From Actinokineospora inagensis DSM 44258 (GTDB lineage Bacteria > Actinomycetota > Actinomycetes > Mycobacteriales > Pseudonocardiaceae), in the NCBI RefSeq assembly GCF_000482865.1, contig NZ_AXWW01000038.1, forward strand, positions 21,904 through 85,903: 64,000 nt of DNA, written 5' to 3'. Position 1 is the stretch's first letter, and each line of letters starts with the position of its first letter. Below, piece by piece: positions 11,133 through 20,632 of this stretch. A model generated the notes under the pieces. The model did not search any database. It was not told where the DNA came from and saw nothing but the letters and a program-made list of their open reading frames with translations. Made by a program: the position numbers and the translations under genes.

Positions 11133-12380
11133 CTAGCTCTCCTCGTAAAAACCGAAGTACTTCGCCGCCGTGTCCATGTCCTTGTCACCGCGCCCGGACA
11201 GGTTGACCAGGATGTGGCCTTCGGGCCCCAGTTCCTTGCCGAGCTTGATGGCACCGGCCAGGGCGTGCGACGACTCGATGGCCGGGATGATGCCCTCGGT
11301 GCGCGAGAGCAACTGGAAGGCGGCCATCGCCTCGTCGTCGGTCGCGGACCGGTACTCGGCGCGGGCGGTGTCCTTGAGCCAGGCGTGCTCAGGGCCGACC
11401 CCCGGGTAGTCCAGGCCCGCGGAGATCGAGTACGCCTCGATGGTCTGGCCGTCCTCGTCCTGCAGCAGGTACGACCGGGCGCCGTGCAGCATGCCGGGGG
11501 TGCCCTCGGACAGCGTCGCGCCGTGCTCACCGGTGTCGATGCCCTTGCCGCCCGGCTCGATGCCGACCAGCCGGACGTCGGCGTCGTCGATGAAGCCGTG
11601 GAAGATGCCGATGGCGTTCGACCCGCCGCCGACGCACGCGGTGACGACGTCGGGCAACCGGCCGGTCTGCGCCAGGAACTGGGCGCGCGCCTCGAAGCCG
11701 ATGACCTTGTGGAAGTTGCGCACCATCACCGGGAACGGGTGGCCGCCCGCGGCCGTGCCGAGCAGGTAGTGCGTGGTGTCCACATTGGTCACCCAGTCGC
11801 GCAGCGCCTCGTTGATGGCGTCCTTGAGGGTGCGCGAGCCGGACTTGACCGGGATGACCTCGGCGCCGAGCAGCTTCATCCGAGCCACGTTGAGCGCCTG
11901 CCGCTGGGTGTCGACCTCGCCCATGTAGACGACGCACTCCAGGCCCATCAGCGCGCACGCGGTGGCCGTCGCCACGCCGTGCTGGCCTGCGCCGGTCTCC
12001 GCGATGACCCGCTTCTTGCCCATCCGCTTGGTGAGCAGCGCCTGGCCCAGCACGTTGTTGATCTTGTGAGAGCCGGTGTGGTTGAGGTCCTCGCGCTTGA
12101 GGAACACCCGCGCCCCGCCCGCGTGCTCGGCGAACCGGGGCGCCTCGGTCAGCAGCGACGGCCGACCGGCGTAGTCGCGCAGCAGCCGGGTGAACTCGGC
12201 GGTGAACTCCGGGTCCAACCGGGCCTTGTCGTACTCGGCGGACAGCTCGTCCAGCGCCCCGATCAGCGCCTCCGGCATGAACCGGCCACCGTAGGGGCCG
12301 AAGTGGCCCTTTGTGTCCGGGTCGTGCCTGCCCTGGGCGTGCGGGTCCTGCCGCGGGTCGACCGCCTGCTGCTCGCTCAC
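11133..12380 (-). CDS. trpB: Tryptophan synthase beta subunit
   Basis: PLP enzyme that condenses indole with serine to make tryptophan. The 415 residues include the PLP lysine at about residue 106 in HTGSHKINN, the glycine loop [10 protein letters not shown] that binds the cofactor phosphate, and the [11 protein letters not shown]-terminal motif. It starts with GTG overlapping the trpC stop (GTGA). The first 25 residues (Gln/Asp/His-rich) precede family similarity, so a later start cannot be excluded. Confidence 0.98.
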   Translation of the reverse strand: MSEQQAVDPRQDPHAQGRHDPDTKGHFGPYGGRFMPEALIGALDELSAEYDKARLDPEFTAEFTRLLRDYAGRPSLLTEAPRFAEHAGGARVFLKREDLNHTGSHKINNVLGQALLTKRMGKKRVIAETGAGQHGVATATACALMGLECVVYMGEVDTQRQALNVARMKLLGAEVIPVKSGSRTLKDAINEALRDWVTNVDTTHYLLGTAAGGHPFPVMVRNFHKVIGFEARAQFLAQTGRLPDVVTACVGGGSNAIGIFHGFIDDADVRLVGIEPGGKGIDTGEHGATLSEGTPGMLHGARSYLLQDEDGQTIEAYSISAGLDYPGVGPEHAWLKDTARAEYRSATDDEAMAAFQLLSRTEGIIPAIESSHALAGAIKLGKELGPEGHILVNLSGRGDKDMDTAAKYFGFYEES

Positions 12381-13186
12381 CGGCCCGGCCTCGGGCAGGC
12401 CGGGTGCGAGCCCGCGGTGACCAACTGCACCAACGCCGCCTTCGGGTCGTCCGTGGCGACCAGGCCCTCGCCGACCAGCACGGCGTCCGCGCCCGCGCCC
12501 GCGTAGGTCATCAGATCGCTCGGGCCGCGCACACCGGACTCGGCGATCTTGATCGTCTCCAGCGGCAGCCCGGGGGCCAGCCGACCGAACACGTCCCGGT
12601 CGACCTCCAGGGTGTGCAGGTTGCGGGCGTTGACCCCGATGACCCGCGCCCCGGCCTCCAGCGCCCGGTCGGCCTCCTCGGCCGTGTGCACCTCGACCAG
12701 CGCCGTCATGCCCAGCGACTCGACCCGGTCCAGCAGCGACACCAGGGCGTTCTGCTCCAGCGCGGCCACGATGAGCAGCACCAGGTCGGCGCCGTGCGCG
12801 CGGGCCTCGTGCACCTGGTACGGGCTGACGACGAAGTCCTTGCGCAGCAACGGGATGTCGACCTGGGCGCGGACCGCGTCCAGGTCGGCCAGCGAACCGC
12901 CGAACCGGCGCTGCTCGGTGAGCACGCTGATCACCCGCGCGCCCGCCGCCTCGTAGTCCTTGGCCAACGCGGCCGGGTCGGCGATCGGCGCCAGGTCGCC
13001 CTTGGACGGGCTGCGCCGCTTGACCTCGGCGATGACGCCGACGTCCGAACCGCGCAGCGCGCCGAGCGCGTCCCGCGGTGCCGCCGCCTTGGCGGCCAGT
13101 TCCTTGATGGTGTCGAAGGGAACGGCCGCCTCACGCGCGGCGAGGTCTTCCCGGACACCGTCGATGATCGAGTCCAGAATGCTCAC
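12377..13186 (-). CDS. trpC: Indole-3-glycerol phosphate synthase
   Basis: Forms indole-3-glycerol phosphate from CdRP. The 269-residue barrel has the family motifs [27 protein letters not shown] and the phosphate site [11 protein letters not shown]. The GTG start at 13186 ([10 protein letters not shown]) fits the family N-terminus; more upstream in-frame sequence is not conserved. It is a monofunctional trpC: no trpF domain is fused, and none lies in the cluster. Confidence 0.97.
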   Translation of the reverse strand: MSILDSIIDGVREDLAAREAAVPFDTIKELAAKAAAPRDALGALRGSDVGVIAEVKRRSPSKGDLAPIADPAALAKDYEAAGARVISVLTEQRRFGGSLADLDAVRAQVDIPLLRKDFVVSPYQVHEARAHGADLVLLIVAALEQNALVSLLDRVESLGMTALVEVHTAEEADRALEAGARVIGVNARNLHTLEVDRDVFGRLAPGLPLETIKIAESGVRGPSDLMTYAGAGADAVLVGEGLVATDDPKAALVQLVTAGSHPACPRPGR

Positions 13187-13298
13187 CGCGCACCTCGAAC
13201 CCGAGTCTGGCTGGTGTAGTCCCTCACAACCACTGCCCCTTCCCGCCGAATTGATGCTAACTCCGGCCCTTCCCCCTCCTGGGAACCGGGTCCTCGCT

Positions 13299-13835
13299 TC
13301 AACGCGTGGGGTCCTCCCCCTCCGACAACGCCTGCCACAGGTCTTGTTCGTCACGAGCCGTTTCCCGGGCTGCCCCCGGGCTGCGGTAACGACCACCCAG
13401 GCGTGGGGTTTGGTGGCCGCGCAGCAGCAACAGCACCCCGGCGGCGATGGTCAGCGACCCGCCGACCACGGCCACCGCCCGGCCTGCGAACTCGGTGCCG
13501 TCCGTGTGCTGGAACAGCGCGTTCCACACCGGGACCGCGCCCGCCGCGGCCACCACCAGGCCCAGCCAACGCCGCCATTGTCCGCCCACCGCCAGCACCC
13601 CGGCCACGGCGGCCAACGCGAGCACGGCCAACGGCACCAGGGCGGGCGCGGCGGTGGAACCGGGGACGGCAACGGCGACCGTGACGTCGGTGCCCGGCCG
13701 GACGTGCGTCGACTGGCCCCAGGCCAGCCGCGACGAGCCCCAGAGGGCGGCCGCGGCGAGCAGCAACAGGCCGATCACGATCCACAGTGGACTACGTGGT
13801 CGGTTCCCCCGCTCCGGGCTCGGCGGTTCAGCCAC
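13299..13835 (-). CDS. Trp biosynthesis-associated membrane protein (TIGR02234-like)
   Basis: A 178-residue integral membrane protein with four hydrophobic segments: [18 protein letters not shown], a loop with the WGQSTHV stretch, then spans near residues 65-85, 95-115 and 130-150. Its place between trpE and trpC matches the actinobacterial family counterpart Rv1610. Its role is not known; transport or membrane tethering in tryptophan metabolism has only been guessed. GTG codons at 13835 or 13841 both overlap the trpE end, implying coupling. Confidence 0.85.
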   Translation of the reverse strand: MAEPPSPERGNRPRSPLWIVIGLLLLAAAALWGSSRLAWGQSTHVRPGTDVTVAVAVPGSTAAPALVPLAVLALAAVAGVLAVGGQWRRWLGLVVAAAGAVPVWNALFQHTDGTEFAGRAVAVVGGSLTIAAGVLLLLRGHQTPRLGGRYRSPGAARETARDEQDLWQALSEGEDPTR

Positions 13836-15387
13836 GGGCACTCGCGGCCGGTCGCATGGTCTCCGCCGTGGCGATGGCGGCGAGGACGGCGCGCGCCTTG
13901 TTGACGCACTCGGTGTCCTCGGAGCTGGGCACGGAGTCGGCGACGACCCCGGCCCCCGCCTGCACGTACGCCACCCCGTCGCGGACCAGGGCGGTGCGGA
14001 TGGCGATCGCGGTGTCGCCGTCGCCCGCGAAGTCCAGGTAGCCGACGACGCCGCCGTAGAGGCCGCGCCGGGTCGGCTCCAACTCCTCGATGAGCTCCAT
14101 CGCGCGCGGCTTGGGGGCGCCGGAGAGGGTGCCCGCCGGGAAGCAGGCGGCGACGGCGTCGAACGCGGTCTTGCCCTCGGCGAGCTCACCGGTGACCGTC
14201 GAGACGATGTGCATGACGTGGCTGTAGCGCTCGACCCGGAAGAAGTCGACCACCTGCACGGTGCCCGGCTTGCACACGCGGCCCAGGTCGTTGCGGCCGA
14301 GGTCGACCAGCATGACGTGCTCGGCGCGCTCCTTCTCGTCGGCCAGCAGGTCCTTCTCCAGGATCTGGTCCTCCTCCGGGTCTACCCCGCGCCACCGGGT
14401 GCCCGCGATCGGGTGGGTCGTCGCCCGCCCGTCGCGCACCGTGACCAGAGCCTCGGGGCTGGAGCCGACGATGCTGAACCCGTCGAGCCGGAGCAGGTAC
14501 ATGTACGGGCTCGGGTTGGTGGTGCGCAGCACCCGGTAGATGTCCAGCGGGTCGGCCTCGGTGCGCATCTCGAACCGCTGGGACAGCACGACCTGGAACG
14601 CCTCACCCGCCCGGATGGCCTCCTTGGCGGTCAGCACGGCCCGCTGGAACTCGTCGGGCTCGCGGCGCCGGGTGTACTCCGGGGTCGGCCGGTCGAAGGT
14701 CGCCGAGGTGGGGGCGGCCGTGGTCTGCAGGCCGTGCACCATCGCGTCCAGCCTGGCCACCGCGTCGTCGTAGGCCGCGTCCACCCGCTCCGGCGAGTCG
14801 TCCCAGTTCACCGCGTTGGCGATCAGGGTGATCGTGCCCTCGTGGTGGTCGAGGGCGGCCAGGTCGGTGGCCAGCAGCATGACCAGTTCCGGCAGTTCCA
14901 GGTCGTCCTCGGCGAGCTCGGGCAGCCGCTCCAGGCGGCGCACCGCGTCGTAGCCGATGTAGCCGACCATGCCGCCGGTCAGCGGGGGCAGGCCCGGCAG
15001 CGGGTCGGTGTGCAGCAGCCGGACGGTCTCGCGCAGCGCCTCCAGCGGGTCGCCGCCCTGCGGGAGGCCGATGGGGGGCGTGCCGGTCCAGTGCGCCTCG
15101 CCGCCGGTCGCGGTCAACGCGGCCGGGCTGGACACCCCCACGAACGACCAGCGCGACCAGGACCGGCCGTTCTCCGCCGACTCCAGCAGGAACGTCCCCG
15201 GCCGGTCGCCCGCCAGCTTGCGGTACACGCCCACCGGGGTCTCGGCGTCCGCGAGCACCCGGCGCACCACCGGGATCACCCGCCGGTCGGCCGCCAGGGC
15301 GTGGAACTGCTCCCGGCTCGGGCTGACCTCGCCGAGGCCGGTCGCCCCGACCGGGGGACGGGCCGGGACACCGATCGCGCTCACCAT
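13828..15387 (-). CDS. trpE: Anthranilate synthase component I
   Basis: Converts chorismate and ammonia (or glutamine with TrpG) to anthranilate, the committed step to tryptophan. The 519 residues have the N-terminal tryptophan-sensing region and the C-terminal chorismate-binding domain with [23 protein letters not shown] and [19 protein letters not shown]. The ATG at 15387 is chosen because similarity starts with the [19 protein letters not shown] region. It heads trpE-membrane protein-trpC-trpB-trpA; trpG, trpD and trpF are not in the window. A TetR-type palindrome lies 47 bp upstream. Confidence 0.97.
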   Translation of the reverse strand: MVSAIGVPARPPVGATGLGEVSPSREQFHALAADRRVIPVVRRVLADAETPVGVYRKLAGDRPGTFLLESAENGRSWSRWSFVGVSSPAALTATGGEAHWTGTPPIGLPQGGDPLEALRETVRLLHTDPLPGLPPLTGGMVGYIGYDAVRRLERLPELAEDDLELPELVMLLATDLAALDHHEGTITLIANAVNWDDSPERVDAAYDDAVARLDAMVHGLQTTAAPTSATFDRPTPEYTRRREPDEFQRAVLTAKEAIRAGEAFQVVLSQRFEMRTEADPLDIYRVLRTTNPSPYMYLLRLDGFSIVGSSPEALVTVRDGRATTHPIAGTRWRGVDPEEDQILEKDLLADEKERAEHVMLVDLGRNDLGRVCKPGTVQVVDFFRVERYSHVMHIVSTVTGELAEGKTAFDAVAACFPAGTLSGAPKPRAMELIEELEPTRRGLYGGVVGYLDFAGDGDTAIAIRTALVRDGVAYVQAGAGVVADSVPSSEDTECVNKARAVLAAIATAETMRPAASARG

Positions 15388-15433
15388 GGCGCCATTCTGC
15401 CGGGTGCGGGTCGGCCGGTTGTCCGTGACCCAA

Positions 15434-15449
15434 TTCAACACATGTTGAA
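15434..15449. promoter_or_regulatory. Inverted repeat between trpE and tetR (putative TetR operator)
   Basis: TTCAACA-CA-TGTTGAA: perfect 7-bp arms with a 2-bp spacer, in the 84-bp space between the divergent trpE and tetR genes. Size and place suit a TetR-family operator that would autoregulate the repressor and might also affect trpE. Confidence 0.6.
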
Positions 15450-15471
15450 CACCGGTCGGCTGTGGTCCATG

Positions 15472-16074
15472 ATGCCCATCGTGACCAGCGCCCCCCGCGG
15501 CCGCCGCCCCGGCGGCGCCGACACCAGAGCCGCCCTGCTCACCGCCGCCCGCGAGGTCTTCGTCGAACAGGGCTACGACGGCGCCACCGTCCGCGCCATC
15601 GCCCGGCGGGCGGGCGTCGACGCCGCCATGGTCAACCACTGGTTCGGTGGCAAGGAGTCCCTCTTCGCCGAGGCGGTCCTGAAACTGCCGTTCAACCCCC
15701 GCGAACACCTCGCCCAAGCCCTCCGCGACGGCGACCCGGCGCTGATGGGCGAACGCGTCACCCGCACCTTCCTCACCACCTGGGACGCCCACGGCGGCGG
15801 CATCTTCGCCGCCCTGATCAGAAGCGTCGCCGCCCACGACCAGGTCTCCCACGCCCTCCGCGACTTCTTCCACCACAACGTCTTCGCCGAACTCGCCACC
15901 GTCGCCAAGGACAACGCCCCCCTCCGCGCCAACCTCGTCGCCACCCAACTCATCGGCCTCGGCATAGTCCGCTACGTCACCCGCTTCGACCCCACCGCCA
16001 CGGTCGAGGTGGAAACCCTGGCCAAGGCCGTCGGGCCGACAATCCAGCGATACCTCACCGAACCGTTGGACTGA
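15472..16074 (+). CDS. TetR/AcrR family transcriptional regulator
   Basis: A 200-residue one-component repressor. The N-terminal helix-turn-helix is clear ([20 protein letters not shown] followed by [11 protein letters not shown]), and the C-terminal ligand domain resembles that of the second TetR at 17421-17996 (shared [18 protein letters not shown] versus [12 protein letters not shown]), so the two are paralogues. In-frame starts at 15469, 15472 and 15481 are all possible. It is divergent from trpE with a palindromic site between. The target may be trpE, itself, or a distant exporter. Confidence 0.9.
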   Translation: MPIVTSAPRGRRPGGADTRAALLTAAREVFVEQGYDGATVRAIARRAGVDAAMVNHWFGGKESLFAEAVLKLPFNPREHLAQALRDGDPALMGERVTRTFLTTWDAHGGGIFAALIRSVAAHDQVSHALRDFFHHNVFAELATVAKDNAPLRANLVATQLIGLGIVRYVTRFDPTATVEVETLAKAVGPTIQRYLTEPLD

Positions 16075-16085
16075 CGTCGATCGAC

Positions 16086-16307
16086 TTATCGGGGTCGGCG
16101 GCGGCGCACAGCCACGGCGGCGACCGCACCCGCCCCGACGAGACTGGCGGCCGGGAAGACGGTGGCGAGCACAGCCAAGCCGCCGATCCCGACGACGAGT
16201 AGGAGAAGAGCAAGAAGAGACCAACGCAGCAGCCGTAGCGCGCGCCGAGTGCGATCGTCGTCGTCAACAATGTGCCCGAGCAGGCCGTGAGGGCGTCGGG
16301 TCACCAT
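16086..16307 (-). CDS. Small membrane protein of the PadR operon
   Basis: A 73-residue protein: a charged N-terminus ([17 protein letters not shown]), two adjacent hydrophobic segments with only a short turn between, and a basic end VAVRRRRPR. No family recognised. The ATG at 16307 follows a GGAGCAGGG stretch and overlaps the end of the preceding reading frame by 7 bp, so it probably belongs to the padR transcript. It ends 11 bp from the convergent tetR stop. Confidence 0.6.
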
Positions 16308-17029
16308 GCCCTGCTCCGTTCGGATGTTCCGGGGCCAGGGGCCCGCAGATTCCGACGAAGCCCGGGGGCGTGCAGGACAACCCGCAGGGCATGTGCGAAC
16401 TGCACGCACCGTGAACAGCCCGAGGCCGCCAAATCGTAGAGCTCACCACGGAACAACTCGTCGTAGTCCGCCCGGTGGGCAGCGGGCAGTATCCGCACCG
16501 CGCGATCGGTCAGCCAGCGGGACACGGTTGCCGACCGCGCCGGCGACGAGTGAATCTGCTCCATGTGCTCGGATTGCTCCAGCACAGTGGACAAATGCAT
16601 CGCCGCCTCATGGACACGCTCCACAAAACGGCCGCGGACGAGACCGATGGCAGAGACACGGTCGAGATCGCGGACGATGTCAAGCAAGCAAACGGACCCG
16701 CGATCGAACCCGCCAGAAGAGTCGCGCGCGAGGACGACGACACGGTCGTAGTCACGGGCAAGGTCGCAAGCGACGTCTCGAGCAAGGGCACGGTCGCAGC
16801 CGAAGGCGCGACCCCGAATGTAGGCGGCGTTATGGAAGAGAGCTTGGACTCGGGCGAGGGCACGGACGCCTAATCAGAGGCGCAAGCAGAGGAGGAGGTC
16901 GCGAGCACGCAACCAGCCAAGGTCGCGGTCGCAGAATGGGGCATGCAAGCGGACGAGCGCGCCGACGGTACCGAGGTCGAGCGCGAGGTGGAACGCAAGA
17001 TCGCGAGCGGCGGCGCGTTCGTTGCTCAC
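16301..17029 (-). pseudogene. PadR-coupled Arg-Asp-repeat protein gene, split by in-frame TGA
   Basis: A 243-codon frame begins with GTG overlapping the padR stop (GTGA) and runs unbroken except for one TGA at codon 52 (bases 16874-16876). Both sides are alike: rich in Arg-Asp and Leu, such as AARDLAFHLALDLG before the stop and DRALARDVACDLARDYDR after it. The last 60 residues (WLTDRAVRILPAAHRADYDE and onward) are less repetitive and resemble tails I associate with PadR-linked actinobacterial proteins. Function unknown. Possibilities are a nonsense mutation, a true short 51-residue product with reinitiation at the TTG at 16687, or a sequence error. Confidence 0.6.
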
Positions 17030-17358
17030 TGGGCTCCCCCCGCAAGATCGGGCCGCAGGCGCAGCAGGGCCTGATGAGAGGCTTCGACACGGTGCAGGGC
17101 GGCGCGGACGGCGGCGGCGCTGTCGGGGTTGACGCTGTAGTAGCGGCGTCGGGGCCTGCCCTGCTCACCCGGGTCGATCTCTTCCCAACGAGACCGCAAC
17201 CAGCCCACCTTTTCCAGACGAGCCAGGATGGGATGGATGGTGCCGGTGGGCAACCCGGCCGCCGCGCAGATCTGCAGCCCGTACATCTCCCGGTCTGGTT
17301 CCTCCAACAGCGCACGCAGCACCAACTGCGTGGGAATCGTCATCCGCGGTCCAGCCAT
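17026..17358 (-). CDS. PadR family transcriptional regulator
   Basis: A 110-residue winged-helix regulator of the short PadR type: MTIPTQLVLRALLEEPDREMYG at the start, the recognition region GLPTGTIHPILARLEKVGWL, and the wing RRRYYSVNPDSAAAVRAAL. The ATG at 17358 follows AAGGG; a second Met at 17343 is possible. A 26-bp palindrome ends 7 bp upstream of the start, so strong autoregulation is likely. Downstream genes overlap it and probably share its message. Confidence 0.93.
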   Translation of the reverse strand: MAGPRMTIPTQLVLRALLEEPDREMYGLQICAAAGLPTGTIHPILARLEKVGWLRSRWEEIDPGEQGRPRRRYYSVNPDSAAAVRAALHRVEASHQALLRLRPDLAGGAQ

Positions 17359-17364
17359 GACCCT

Positions 17365-17390
17365 TACTCTACCTAGGGCTAGGTAGAGTA
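17365..17390. promoter_or_regulatory. Perfect 26-bp palindromic operator of padR
   Basis: Arms TACTCTACCTAG and CTAGGTAGAGTA are exact reverse complements around a GG centre. It sits immediately 5' of the padR start on the minus strand. PadR dimers bind such palindromes, so this is very probably the autoregulatory site. Confidence 0.8.
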
Positions 17391-17420
17391 CGACTACGCC
17401 GATCGAGTGCCGTTCCGGGG

Positions 17421-17996
17421 TCAGTCGAGGTCGAGGTAGTGCGCCAATACCGGTGCCAGTAGCTCGACGACCTCGTCTTCCGGGGCGGAGGCGAGGGGTT
17501 CGACGCGGATGATGTAGCGGACCATGGCGAGGCCGACGAGTTGGGCGGCCATCGCGGCGGCGCGGAGGCGGGGGACGTTGAGGGCGTCGGTGACCCTGGC
17601 GAGCATGGCGCGTTCCAGGAACTGGCGGAGCAGGTCGGCGGCGGACTCGCTGGTGGTGACCGAGCGGATCAGGGCGTGCATGGCTTTGGACGATTCCGGC
17701 GCGGTCCACAGGGTCAGGAAGAGGCGGACGAGGCGGGCCGGGATTTCCGCGCGGGGGCCGTCCAGGATGGTGGTGACGATCAGGTCCGGGTTGATCGGCA
17801 GGTTCAGGGCGGCGGCGAAGACCTGGTCCTTGGTGCCGAAGAAGTGGTGGATGAGGGCGGGGTTGACCCCGGCTTCGGCGGCGATGCCGCGCAGGGTGGC
17901 GCCCCGGTAGCCGTGGGTGGCGAACTGGGCGCGGGCGGCGGCGAGGATGTGGTCGCGGGTTTCGGTGGGGCCGGGTCGTCGGCCGCTCCTGGTCAT
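17421..17996 (-). CDS. TetR/AcrR family transcriptional regulator
   Basis: A 191-residue repressor with N-terminal helix-turn-helix ([20 protein letters not shown], then [11 protein letters not shown]) and an effector domain related to the TetR at 15472. It is divergent from hisF with 53 bp between. I see no palindrome in that gap. Regulators of this type often control drug exporters; the ABC exporter genes at 22928-24366 are a possible but distant target. Confidence 0.92.
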   Translation of the reverse strand: MTRSGRRPGPTETRDHILAAARAQFATHGYRGATLRGIAAEAGVNPALIHHFFGTKDQVFAAALNLPINPDLIVTTILDGPRAEIPARLVRLFLTLWTAPESSKAMHALIRSVTTSESAADLLRQFLERAMLARVTDALNVPRLRAAAMAAQLVGLAMVRYIIRVEPLASAPEDEVVELLAPVLAHYLDLD

Positions 17997-18049
17997 TGTT
18001 CCCCCTTGTGCTCGCGGGTCCAGTATCGCCGCCCCGTAGGCTCGGGGGC

Positions 18050-18823
18050 ATGGCAGTAGCGGTCCGCGTGATCCCGTGTCTCGACGTTGACGCCGGTCGG
18101 GTGGTGAAGGGGGTCAACTTCACCGACCTCGTCGACGCGGGGGACCCGGTGGAGTTGGCGGCCGCCTACGACGCCGAGGGCGCGGACGAGTTGACGTTCC
18201 TGGATGTGACCGCGTCCTCTTCGGACCGGGCGACGACGTTGGACGTGGTGCGGCGGACCGCGGAGCAGGTGTTCATCCCGCTCACCGTGGGCGGCGGGGT
18301 TCGCACCGTCGAGGACATCGACACGTTGCTGCGGGCGGGCGCGGACAAGGTCGGCGTCAACACGGCGGCGATCGCGCGGCCGGAGTTCCTGGGTGAGGCG
18401 TCGCGGCGGTACGGGGCGCAGTGCGTCGTGTTGTCGGTCGACGCGCGCCGGGTGCCGGAGGGCAGCGCGCCCACGCCGTCCGGGTTCGAGGTGACCACGC
18501 ACGGCGGCAGGCGCGGCACCGGCATCGACGCGGTCGAGTGGGCCGAGCGGGGGCAGGAACTGGGGGTCGGCGAGATCCTGCTGAACTCGATGGACGCCGA
18601 CGGCACCAAGGCCGGGTTCGACCTGGAGCTGATCCGGCTGGTCCGGGCCAGGGTGGACGTCCCGCTGATCGCCAGCGGCGGCGCGGGCGACCTGGCGCAC
18701 TTCCCGCCCGCGGTCGCCGAGGGCGCGGACGCGGTGCTGGCGGCCAGCGTGTTCCACTTCGGACAGTTGCGGATCGGCGAGGTGAAGGACACCCTGCGCG
18801 CCGCCGGGGTCGAGGTCCGGTGA
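18050..18823 (+). CDS. hisF: Imidazole glycerol phosphate synthase cyclase subunit
   Basis: HisF uses ammonia from HisH to close the imidazole ring, giving IGP and AICAR. The 257-residue barrel shows the first catalytic Asp (Asp12, [15 protein letters not shown]), the second in [13 protein letters not shown], and phosphate loops VGGGVRT and ASGGAGD. The ATG at 18050 is set by family length. Unusually its partner hisH is 17 kb away on the other strand. The gene overlaps the next by 4 bp. Confidence 0.98.
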   Translation: MAVAVRVIPCLDVDAGRVVKGVNFTDLVDAGDPVELAAAYDAEGADELTFLDVTASSSDRATTLDVVRRTAEQVFIPLTVGGGVRTVEDIDTLLRAGADKVGVNTAAIARPEFLGEASRRYGAQCVVLSVDARRVPEGSAPTPSGFEVTTHGGRRGTGIDAVEWAERGQELGVGEILLNSMDADGTKAGFDLELIRLVRARVDVPLIASGGAGDLAHFPPAVAEGADAVLAASVFHFGQLRIGEVKDTLRAAGVEVR

Positions 18824-19176
18824 GCCGCCCGCTGGAGATCCGGGTCGCCGCGCTGATCCTGACCGCCGTCGCGGTGTTGTTCTTCGTGACCGGGCTGACG
18901 CGCGGGGACGCCCGGTCGCTGGTGTTCCCCGCGGTGCTCGGCGTGATCACCTTGCTGGCGGCGGTGAGCGCCTACGTCGGCCGGTACGTCGGCGTGGCGC
19001 TGATCGTGTCCGCGCTCGCGGCCATCGCGCACGCCGCGATCGCGTTGAGCGACCTCACGGTGTGGCTGCGGATCGCGTCCGGCGTGTTCGCGGCGGGGTA
19101 CGTGTACGCCGGGGTGCTGCTGCTGACCCGCCCGGCCCGCAAGTTCTCGGGAAAGGAACCCGGTGACGAGTCTTGA
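18820..19176 (+). CDS. Membrane protein between hisF and hisI
   Basis: A 118-residue protein with four predicted membrane spans (starting [19 protein letters not shown]) and a short basic tail. No function recognised. Its GTG overlaps the hisF stop (GTGA) and its end overlaps the hisI start by 14 bp, so it is translated as part of a hisF-hisI unit. Confidence 0.75.
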   Translation: MSRPLEIRVAALILTAVAVLFFVTGLTRGDARSLVFPAVLGVITLLAAVSAYVGRYVGVALIVSALAAIAHAAIALSDLTVWLRIASGVFAAGYVYAGVLLLTRPARKFSGKEPGDES

Positions 19177-19501
19177 CCCGGCGATCGCCGACCAACTCAA
19201 GCGCAACGCCGACGGCCTGGTCTGCGCGGTGGTCCAGGAGCGGGGCAGCAACGACGTCCTGATGGTCGCCTGGATGAACGACGAGGCCCTGCACCTGACC
19301 CTGACCACCCGCCAGGCCACGTACTTCTCCCGCAGCCGCAACGAGTTGTGGGTCAAGGGCGCCACCTCCGGCAACACCCAACACGTCCACTCCGTCACCC
19401 TCGACTGCGACGGCGACACCCTCCTCCTCACCGTCACCCAATCCGGCGGCGCCTGCCACACCGGCAACCACACCTGCTTCGACGCCAACCGCTTGCTCTG
19501 A
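19163..19501 (+). CDS. hisI: Phosphoribosyl-AMP cyclohydrolase
   Basis: Opens the purine ring of phosphoribosyl-AMP in histidine synthesis. The 112 residues carry the zinc and magnesium motif [14 protein letters not shown] followed by [12 protein letters not shown], and the strand [13 protein letters not shown]. It is a separate cyclohydrolase with no HisE domain. The GTG start at 19163 lies within the preceding gene. Confidence 0.97.
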   Translation: MTSLDPAIADQLKRNADGLVCAVVQERGSNDVLMVAWMNDEALHLTLTTRQATYFSRSRNELWVKGATSGNTQHVHSVTLDCDGDTLLLTVTQSGGACHTGNHTCFDANRLL

Positions 19502-19942
19502 CTCCACCCCGATTCCGAGTCACACCCCTCCGCCAGGACTCCAGTTCTCTGGGCGAGCCATCACCACCCCTGGCGACCCCCCTCACATGATCGTGCGGCC
19601 AAGCACCCCCACGATCAACCACCGACCGCACCCGCTCCCACCCACGCGATCGACTCCAACCGACCTCCACCCGAGCGATCAACCCCAACGGACCTCCACC
19701 CTCCACCAGGCGATCGACGTCGACGGACCCACCCAGTCCCCCACCCAATGCGGTCCAGCCCCCACCCAGTCCCGGGGGGCGTCCCTGGTCCAGTCTACCG
19801 GCCCTGACCTGCGCCGAAAGGGCCGCACCAAAGCTGGGGATCACCCCAGCCGATGTGGATAACTTTTGACCTTGATCTGTCCTGGGCTTGGGTTCCTGCT
19901 CGGGCCAGGATGGTTGGCCTGAAGGGGCTTGGAGGTCTGGTC
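19502..19942. other. Intergenic region after hisI
   Basis: 441 bp with no convincing gene. C-rich on this strand, with an imperfect tandem repeat at 19613-19740 (listed separately). The start of the next gene has GGAGG at 19931. No clear terminator or promoter recognised. Confidence 0.5.
19613..19740. repeat. Imperfect GATCRAC-type tandem repeats
   Basis: Four related units begin ACGATCAAC (about 19613), GCGATCGAC (19646), GCGATCAAC (19675) and GCGATCGAC (19710), each followed by a CCAACSGACCTCCACCC-like stretch, with periods of about 29-35 bp. Role unknown. Confidence 0.55.
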
Positions 19943-20632
19943 ATGCGGGAGTGGGCGGTGCTCGGGCGCTCTCCGGACGCCCGGTTGCCGACGTCGGCTC
20001 GGGTTACCGTTGCCGTCCTCGGTCTGGTTCCCCTGCTGGGTCTCGGTTTGTGGGCGGTGCTGCCGCTCGGGTCCGCGCCGTCCGCAGGCCGGCCGGTGCC
20101 GGTCGAGGTGACGTCAACCACCGAAACCACCGGATCCACTGACACCGCCGGATCCACCGAAACCACCGCGCCGTCTTCCACCGAGAGCCAAGCCGACTTC
20201 GTCACCGAGTTGGACAGCCTGCTGCACCGCACCCACGACGCCCGCGATCAGGTCAAGGCGGCCGTGCAGGACGCGGCGGCCTGCGGTTCCGACCTCGGGG
20301 GCGACGCCGACCGGGTCCGAGCAGCAGCGGCCGAGCGTGACCGACTGGCGGATGCGGCGTCCACAGTGGACGCCAACCAGGTCACCGGCGGGGACGAGAT
20401 GCGCGGCAACCTCGTCTCCCTGCTCCGAACCTCGGCCAACGCGGACCGCGAGTACGCCGCCTGGATCGACGACCTGCGGGTGCAGTGCACACAACTGGCC
20501 ACCAACCAGCACTTGTCGGCGGCGACCCAGTTGAGCGCGAGCGCGACCAAGGCGAAGCAGGTGTTCGTCGCCGACTGGAACGGGATCGCCGCCGCGCGGG
20601 GGCTGACCACCTGGCAGGAGGGTGATCTGTGA
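19943..20632 (+). CDS. Membrane-anchored helical protein, first gene of GAMAVG operon
   Basis: A 229-residue protein of unknown function. A cytoplasmic start (MREWAVLGRSPDARLP) precedes one membrane span (about residues 19-42), then a low-complexity Ser/Thr/Glu linker and an extracellular mostly helical domain of about 150 residues with two cysteines (ACGSD and VQCTQ) that could form a disulfide. The ATG is supported by GGAGG 7 bp upstream. Its stop overlaps the next start. No family recognised. Confidence 0.75.
   Translation: MREWAVLGRSPDARLPTSARVTVAVLGLVPLLGLGLWAVLPLGSAPSAGRPVPVEVTSTTETTGSTDTAGSTETTAPSSTESQADFVTELDSLLHRTHDARDQVKAAVQDAAACGSDLGGDADRVRAAAAERDRLADAASTVDANQVTGGDEMRGNLVSLLRTSANADREYAAWIDDLRVQCTQLATNQHLSAATQLSASATKAKQVFVADWNGIAAARGLTTWQEGDL

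Noticed and set aside
13447..15471. Long plus-strand frame running into the tetR gene at 15472
   Set aside because: The upstream part is antisense to trpE and the trp membrane protein; only the part from about 15469 has TetR similarity and a usable start.
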